A stretch of 10,462 nt of DNA from a bacterium (GTDB lineage: Bacteria > UBA9089 > JASEGY01): positions 1-10,462 of the forward strand of contig JASEGY010000094.1 in the NCBI GenBank assembly GCA_030019105.1. The letters are read 5' to 3'. The translations under genes and the position numbers were made by a program. Of this stretch, positions 6,265 through 10,462 are shown in pieces. The notes under the pieces are model-generated. The model searched no databases. It was given only the letters and a program-made list of their open reading frames with translations, and was not told the DNA's origin. Position 1 is the stretch's first letter. Each line of letters starts with the position of its first letter.

Positions 6265-6409
6265 CTAGCAGTCTATCGGAGAGAAAATCTATCTGTGCGC
6301 AATTTTGTAGTGGTCGAGCTTGCTCGACGTTTTGGCAGAGCAAGCTCTGCAACTACAACAAGATGCCGTGAACATTGGGATTCTCTATTTCACTCCGACA
6401 GACTGCTAG
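6265..6409. repeat. 145-bp MITE-like element carrying cloverleaf copy 2
   Basis: CTAGCAGTCTATCGGAG (6265-6281) and CTCCGACAGACTGCTAG (6393-6409) are inverted repeats matching at 16 of 17 positions, and the pairing extends a further five bases or so with one mismatch (GAGAAA/TGAAA). CTAG at both outer edges might be a target duplication or part of the terminal repeat. The cloverleaf at 6305-6358 sits in the middle, and a palindrome copy (6408-6433) abuts the right end. It lies between rplU and prp. The rest of the 6222-6450 spacer holds no gene. Confidence 0.75.
6305..6358. repeat. 54-nt cloverleaf (REP-like) repeat, copy 2
   Basis: Same outer stem and two 7-bp hairpins as copy 1 at 4959-5012. 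It is identical except for the inter-hairpin spacer (GTTTT here, ATTAC there). The flanking CAATT on the left and CA on the right are also shared. Confidence 0.85.
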
Positions 6410-6433
6410 GTTTCTCGAAGAAACCTGGTTTCT
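6408..6433. repeat. Copy of the AGAAACC/GGTTTCT palindrome
   Basis: AGGTTTCTCGAAGAAACCTGGTTTCT, about three quarters of the full unit at 6862-6894. It lies in the rplU-prp spacer, directly after the MITE-like element. Confidence 0.65.
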
Positions 6434-6450
6434 GTACCACAATATTGTAA

Positions 6451-6774
6451 TCAGTGTGCTGTCAGATTGGGTTGTATTTCCCGAATAAGGAGCCAGGTAT
6501 AAGGCTGCCGGTGGCCGCGTTTAACCCTGTAATTCTTCCGTTTCTTGAACTTAAAGACAATAATTTTCTTGTCCTTTGATTGTTCCACTACCTCAGCCGT
6601 AACCCTGGCCGAATCAACTTTCTCGCCAATATAGGTCTTATTTTTATCGGCTACGAGCAAAACATGATCTAATTCCACCTCTTCGCCTATCGGACAATCA
6701 ATTCGGTCTACCCGAACTCGAGCCCCCTTTTCCACACGGTATTGCTTTCCGCCTTTTTCTACTATGGCATACAA
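6451..6774 (-). CDS. rplU: Large-subunit ribosomal protein L21
   Basis: L21, 107 residues, a 50S protein that binds 23S rRNA. The N-terminus YAIVEKGGKQYRVEKG and the signature KFKKRKNYRVKRGHRQPYTWLLI-type stretch (about 75-97) are diagnostic. The start must be the TTG at 6774: it aligns with the universal 'MYA(I/V)' beginning of L21 and has GAGGTGAG about 6 bases upstream. The nearest ATG (6770) is out of frame and reads ATG-CCA-TAG. It is the first gene of the cluster and is preceded by a consensus promoter and a leader of roughly 225 bases. UUG initiation on an essential ribosomal gene may limit its translation, which is inference. Confidence 0.95.
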   Translation of the reverse strand: MYAIVEKGGKQYRVEKGARVRVDRIDCPIGEEVELDHVLLVADKNKTYIGEKVDSARVTAEVVEQSKDKKIIVFKFKKRKNYRVKRGHRQPYTWLLIREIQPNLTAH

Positions 6775-6779
6775 TATAT

Positions 6780-6787
6780 CTCACCTC
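6780..6787 (-). promoter_or_regulatory. Shine-Dalgarno fixing the TTG start of rplU
   Basis: GAGGTGAG on the minus strand, with the AGGTGA core 6 bases before TTG. It supports initiation at TTG despite an ATG four bases further downstream in another frame. Confidence 0.75.
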
Positions 6788-6813
6788 TTTCTTTAATAAT
6801 GTGCAAGCGAATC

Positions 6814-6928
6814 CCAGGCTTTCGGACTTAGAGCCTATCCCAGGACATCTCCCGCGTGACCAGAAACCAGGTTTCTTCAAGAAACCTGGTTTCTATCGCC
6901 TCGATTTTGGGATAGGCACTTAGCCTGG
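6814..6928. repeat. Nested inverted repeat in the rplU leader
   Basis: The outer arms are CCAGGCT (6814-6820) plus GCCTATCCCA (6833-6842) on the left and TGGGATAGGC (6908-6917) plus AGCCTGG (6922-6928) on the right; all 17 bases pair, with unequal spacing between the two parts. The palindrome at 6862-6894 lies between them. The whole unit falls within the predicted rplU transcript leader. Confidence 0.7.
6862..6894. repeat. Full 33-nt AGAAACC/GGTTTCT palindrome
   Basis: A perfect palindrome of two 16-base arms around a single C. Each arm is itself a palindrome (AGAAACC-A-GGTTTCT), so it can fold as one long hairpin or two short ones. It is the most complete of five copies in this window. Confidence 0.8.
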
Positions 6929-7007
6929 CGCAAGCAGAATCGTAACATTCACTATTGCCTTGATGTCATAGTCTTACCTGACTGCTGACACTTAACACTT
7001 ACTTCTT

Positions 7008-7035
7008 ATTATACCTCAAAATCAAGATATGTCAA
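7008..7035 (-). promoter_or_regulatory. Consensus sigma70-type promoter upstream of rplU
   Basis: On the minus strand the bases read TTGACA (7035-7030), a 16-base spacer, then TATAAT (7013-7008); both boxes are perfect consensus. The -35 overlaps a short direct repeat (TCAAGATAT twice). Transcription would start near 7001 and run into rplU, giving a leader of about 225 nt. It lies 73 bases past the stop of the large secreted protein gene and so separates the two transcription units. Confidence 0.8.
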
Positions 7036-7107
7036 GATATTTATTTGAGGCGCTTGGGGTAAGAACCTGTGAACGGTTACGGAAGGGATACGCTGAAAGA
7101 AGGTGGA

Positions 7108-10100
7108 TTACTTCAAGACAATCATCCGCCTGGTGATTACCTCAGAGCCTACCTGAAGCTGGTAAAAGTAAACCCCGCTGGCGGCCTCCTGGCCGGATTC
7201 GTCTCTTCCGTCCCAATAAGCCGCCCGGGTTTTTGATCCGTATGACCCCGCTTCTAATTCACCTATCTCTAACGTCCGTATTAACTGGCCGCTAAGGTTG
7301 TAGAGATTGATGACAACATACCCGCGCTCAGAAAGGCCGAAAGGAATCCAGGTCTCGGGATTGACCGGATTGGGATAGTTCTGGAAGATACTGCTCTTGA
7401 CCGGAACCTGCTGATTTAAAGCTAACTGGATGAGTTCTTCCAGGTAGGCCTTAATCTCGGCTTCGGCCTCGTTAAGTTTCGAGTTCGAGGTGCCCGTTGC
7501 CAGGCCGGCTCGGCCTTGCGGGTCGTCGGGTTTCGAGTTATCGAGGGCACTAATAGCCTTATACAAAGCCTGGAAGGCCTCCAGATGCTGAGAATAGTCT
7601 AAGCCGGCCGCAGCCGCCGCAACCCCGCCTGTATAACTTTGCTCCCTGCTTCCTGCTAACTGGCTGCTGTTCCCTGCCTTTTTATGCCAGTTCAATCCAA
7701 TAGGCAGGACATCTTTGGTCTCCACCACGCCGTCTCCATTGGCATCAGCGTAAGTAGCCCCGACCGGACTCCAGGCGCCGGCTTCCTGAGGAGACCATTT
7801 GGTAGTGCCCCCCGGACGAAGCAGCCCCGTGCGCTTCCAGTAGAGGCCGATAGGCAGGATGTCTTTGGCATCAACCTGGCCGTCATTATTAGTATCTCCG
7901 GGCCAGACCGTGGCGCTGAGCACCTGGCCTTGCCCCACCTGAATCTTTGAGCCGGCAGGAGACAATCCAACGGGATTGCCATTATGGGCAATCGCTTCAA
8001 TATCACTGAAGGTGAGTTCGATTTGTTCTCCTTTTACAGCCTTAGGGCTGAGCTTAAACCTCAGATAGGCCAATACCCCCTCAGGGCTTCCCGCTTCCAC
8101 CCGGTAGACACCTTGTTTACGGGATATCCCGATACTTATTCGGCCCCCTTTTTCATCCACCTTAGCTAACTCCACCCCGTCTTTCATAAAGACCAGATCA
8201 TCCGGGTTACTGCTCAAGAAGCCTCCAGGTGAAGCAGAGACAAAATCCAGGATGTCGCTTCGGCTGTAATTCAGATTAAAGGCCGCCCCAAACAGGTCCC
8301 GGGCCGGATGGAGGGTATTTCCCACTTCTACCTTGACCTCAAAGGTCTCCCCCGGGATTTTGACATAGAGCTGCTGATCGAGTTTCAAGGGGATATGCCC
8401 TTTAGGCAGGATACTGGTTATCTTCACCTCATCCGGCAGGCTGCAGCGGCCGGCGGCATCTATGACTACCAGTTGAAACCGGTAAGTTCCTACATCTTGA
8501 GGGGTAAAAACGGGTTGAACGGTCTGCTCCAAAATAATAATCTCAGGCCCTTCTATTTGGACCCAGCGGAAGAAGATGTCTTCTCCATCCGGATCAAAAC
8601 TGCCTGAACCGTCCAGAATAACCGGATTTAAGGCCGTCACAGTGATGTCTTCTCCGGCCGAGGCTACGGGCATCTTACTTTTCTCTTCCCATGGCTGATA
8701 GTCAACATAGTCACTTACCCTGTCTCCGTCGGTATATGGATTGTAGGAAGGAGGCCCGGTGGAATCATCCAGCGGCCCATCCACATCTCCCCACCAATTA
8801 TTTTCGGCCTTGATAATTGTTGTCTGGTCAGTATTTACTACTCCGAAACGGAGGTTTCCCGTGATCTCACATTCGGTTATGACCGGTTGTGAGCCGGTGG
8901 TGGAAAAGACCCCGTAATCGTTATTCTTGAAAATCGTCTGCGTTATTTGGGGAGAACCGCCCAGCCGGCAGCTCACGCCAGTCCCGCAGTCAAAGATAGT
9001 GGAATTGCTAATCAGAGGAGAGGCCGAGGCAGCTTCTACTCCTACCGCGCCATAGCGAATGATCACACCATCTAAGGTTCCACTGCTGGTGCCATTGTTA
9101 AAGGTGATCCCTCCCCAGTCACCTTTTAAAGGAGTGGTGACACTGCCATCATGGTTACTGTCCCCACCGATGGTGTCATCTTTTAAAGAGGTGAAATAGA
9201 TCGGCTGCTTTGTTTTCCCCCGGGCCAGAATCCGACCTGACCCGTTGATATAGATCGGCCCCCCGGATTTTATTACCACTCCCGGCGATATCTTCCAAAC
9301 AGACCCATTACTTACCTGAAGTCCTTCTTTGACAAAGAAAGGACAGCCCGTTTCTTTCCAAACCACCTCGGGTTCGGTGATATCTTCACAGATACGGATA
9401 GCATTTGGAAAATTGCCCACCATAGAATTACCCTTCACCCGGCCGGCCAGATCAGCCGTAATATCCAGGGGATAGCCGCGGTTGTAAGAAATGGTATTGC
9501 CTTCAATAACAGGTTTGGTCCCGGTATTGCAGGAGGTGGCAATGACGCAGAAGTCTTTATCCCGTTCTTCTGAATCATTAAAGGTAATGAGATTATTTTT
9601 AATGAGGGGAGAGGAGTTCCCATTCAGGGTTATTGCCCCCCGGGCGTGGTAGGAAACTTCAGAGCCGATGATATCCGGAGAGGCATCCTTAAGTATAATC
9701 CCTTCCTCACTGTAGCGGATGATAGCCTGATTCAATGACCCTTTACTTCCCGGCTCAAAGATAATGGAGGACCAATCCCCAGGCCTGGATACCCAGCCGG
9801 TAGAAAGTCCGTCCCCATTAGTATCCCCTCCAAAGGAATCATCGTAGTAAGAGGTAATGACCACCTTTTTCCCTTCTTCCCCCTGGACGTTTAATTCGCC
9901 TTCCACTTTAAAGCCTTCCGTGGTCTTGACTATGACCCCGGGCTTAATATCAAGTTTCACTCCCGCCGAAATGAGGATATAGTTGAAATAGATGGGGGCG
10001 CTGGACTTCCAGACAGTATCCTTTACCTGCACGGTAGCATCGATAAAGGTACCGTTATGGAGGTTACCTCTAATCTCGTTCCCCTCGATCACATATCCGC

Positions 10101-10462
10101 CGATGCCGGGGTGCAGCGAGTCTTCGCTTTTGTGGATAGCCCAGCCATTATTGTTGGCGATCCGGTTGTTTCTGATATCTTCTGAAGCCCTGCAATTACT
10201 GGATATTCCACCCTCGCGGTTGGAAGAGATATTAGAGTTGGAAACTATCAGATCGGTCAGGTTGCCTTTTTCGTATTCTCCCTCGTTCACTATTCCAAAG
10301 CCGCCGTTTCTTAAGACCTGACAGTTTTCGATCCTTATTTCCCCTTCCGCTATCTGAAAACTAAGGCCGCACATCCCATTATCCGAAAGGTTTGAATTTG
10401 TGATTATTGGGGCCGAGCCGGCCTGGCGGGCCGAGCCGGCCTGGCGGGCCGAGCCGGCCTGG
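7108..10462 (-). CDS. Large secreted beta-helix protein with PKD, cohesin, dockerin and sorting domains (5' partial)
   Basis: The frame is open to the window edge, so the N-terminus is missing; the ATG at 10374 has no ribosome binding site and lies inside the beta-helix. Numbering from that Met: 1-560 is a right-handed parallel beta-helix of Asn/Gly-rich coils with NNWWGD-DGP near 525-534. It contains two related blocks (about 115-265 and 332-485), each with 'DD..GGD.N.DG' and 'GDW..I.F'. 570-655 is PKD/Ig-like (ILDGSGSFDPDGE). 660-815 resembles a cohesin. 823-900 is a dockerin with Ca loops DTNNDGQVDAKD (827-838) and DANGDGVVETKD (877-888). A repeat-rich linker follows to about 992. 994-1088 is a FlgD-like/type IX-like sorting domain (NYPNPVNPETWIPF, AAYWDGR, ASGVYFYQL). 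It is probably exported and surface-attached. Substrate or partner is unknown. Confidence 0.9.
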   Translation of the reverse strand, partial: QAGSARQAGSARQAGSAPIITNSNLSDNGMCGLSFQIAEGEIRIENCQVLRNGGFGIVNEGEYEKGNLTDLIVSNSNISSNREGGISSNCRASEDIRNNRIANNNGWAIHKSEDSLHPGIGGYVIEGNEIRGNLHNGTFIDATVQVKDTVWKSSAPIYFNYILISAGVKLDIKPGVIVKTTEGFKVEGELNVQGEEGKKVVITSYYDDSFGGDTNGDGLSTGWVSRPGDWSSIIFEPGSKGSLNQAIIRYSEEGIILKDASPDIIGSEVSYHARGAITLNGNSSPLIKNNLITFNDSEERDKDFCVIATSCNTGTKPVIEGNTISYNRGYPLDITADLAGRVKGNSMVGNFPNAIRICEDITEPEVVWKETGCPFFVKEGLQVSNGSVWKISPGVVIKSGGPIYINGSGRILARGKTKQPIYFTSLKDDTIGGDSNHDGSVTTPLKGDWGGITFNNGTSSGTLDGVIIRYGAVGVEAASASPLISNSTIFDCGTGVSCRLGGSPQITQTIFKNNDYGVFSTTGSQPVITECEITGNLRFGVVNTDQTTIIKAENNWWGDVDGPLDDSTGPPSYNPYTDGDRVSDYVDYQPWEEKSKMPVASAGEDITVTALNPVILDGSGSFDPDGEDIFFRWVQIEGPEIIILEQTVQPVFTPQDVGTYRFQLVVIDAAGRCSLPDEVKITSILPKGHIPLKLDQQLYVKIPGETFEVKVEVGNTLHPARDLFGAAFNLNYSRSDILDFVSASPGGFLSSNPDDLVFMKDGVELAKVDEKGGRISIGISRKQGVYRVEAGSPEGVLAYLRFKLSPKAVKGEQIELTFSDIEAIAHNGNPVGLSPAGSKIQVGQGQVLSATVWPGDTNNDGQVDAKDILPIGLYWKRTGLLRPGGTTKWSPQEAGAWSPVGATYADANGDGVVETKDVLPIGLNWHKKAGNSSQLAGSREQSYTGGVAAAAAGLDYSQHLEAFQALYKAISALDNSKPDDPQGRAGLATGTSNSKLNEAEAEIKAYLEELIQLALNQQVPVKSSIFQNYPNPVNPETWIPFGLSERGYVVINLYNLSGQLIRTLEIGELEAGSYGSKTRAAYWDGRDESGQEAASGVYFYQLQVGSEVITRRMIVLK
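7475..7677 (-). other. Repeat-derived linker coding region
   Basis: Codes for residues about 900-966 of the large protein. It contains a run of CCCTGCTTCCTGCT-like bases (near 7640-7680), two GTTTCGAGTT copies (near 7476 and 7529) and the 17-bp GC-rich microrepeat between them. The protein here is low in complexity (SSQLAGSREQ, VAAAAAG, GRAGLATGTS) and matches no domain. The join between dockerin and sorting domain thus seems to be built from dispersed repeats. Confidence 0.5.
7499..7515. repeat. GC-rich 17-bp microrepeat in the linker
   Basis: GCCAGGCCGGCTCGGCC, identical to 812-828. On the minus strand it codes for GRAGLA (residues 954-959). Confidence 0.75.
10411..10462. repeat. Tandem GC-rich microrepeat, three copies, running off the window
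   Basis: GGCCGAGCCGGCCTGGC occurs at 10411-10427, 10429-10445 and 10447 to the edge, with an 18-base period. It is the reverse complement of the copies at 812 and 7499. On the minus strand it is read in frame as repeated QAGSAR inside the beta-helix, just before PIITNSNLSDNG. The array may be longer than what is visible. Confidence 0.8.

Noticed and set aside
3848..6894. CRISPR array
   Set aside because: The repeated sequences are palindromic, unevenly spaced and in different orientations, with no regular spacers and no cas genes.
7036..7107. Terminator after the large secreted protein gene
   Set aside because: Only a weak four-base pairing (AACC/GGTT) around 7060-7080 and no T-tract is visible, so I do not annotate one.
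10374..10374. True start of the large secreted protein
   Set aside because: No ribosome binding site or signal peptide; the frame is open upstream to the window edge and the preceding residues continue the beta-helix pattern (PIITNSNLSDNG).

Overview
All genes in this window lie on the minus strand, so transcription runs from high to low coordinates. The window looks like chromosome from an uncultivated bacterium rather than plasmid, phage or a classic island. The organism can only be inferred. A C-terminal 'YPNP.NPETWIPF … YWDGR…ASGVYFYQL' sorting domain, a dockerin with a wide insert between its EF loops, the order rplU-prp-rpmA-obg, and spacers crowded with small palindromic repeats recall groundwater or marine candidate phyla (Poribacteria, Desantisbacteria or KSB1-like). 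I would not name a phylum with confidence.

Layout from right to left. (1) 10462-7108: a very large secreted protein, cut off at its 5' end by the window edge. It has a beta-helix, a PKD/Ig-like domain, a cohesin-like domain, a dockerin with two Ca-binding loops and a type-IX-like sorting domain. (2) 7035-6451: a consensus sigma70 promoter, a leader of about 225 nt filled by a nested palindrome, and rplU (L21) starting at TTG. (3) 6221-5641: prp, the cysteine protease that in other bacteria trims L27, coupled to a small coiled-coil/membrane protein. (4) 5325-5074: rpmA (L27). (5) 4711-4334: a small retropepsin-like protease. (6) 3841-2573: the GTPase obg. (7) 2565-1035: a MntA-type nucleotidyltransferase, two very small overlapping reading frames, and a MntA-HepT toxin-antitoxin pair. 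(8) 1019-62: a second small retropepsin-like protease, then rpiB.

The rplU-prp-rpmA-obg core is the conserved ribosome-assembly cluster. Between its genes every long spacer (6775-7107, 6222-6450, 5326-5640, 4712-5073, 3842-4333) holds a short inverted-repeat element, and most of these contain a second palindrome inside. From obg downward the genes are tightly packed, with overlaps of 4 and 8 bases and gaps under 50 bases, and look like one transcript.

Most interesting points: a complete Prp protease next to an L27 that lacks the extension Prp normally removes; matryoshka-like inverted repeats in the spacers, including two copies of a 54-nt cloverleaf; a 17-bp GC-rich microrepeat inserted inside protein-coding frames in both orientations; an orphan MntA-like gene followed by mini-ORFs; and a cohesin and a dockerin in one secreted chain.
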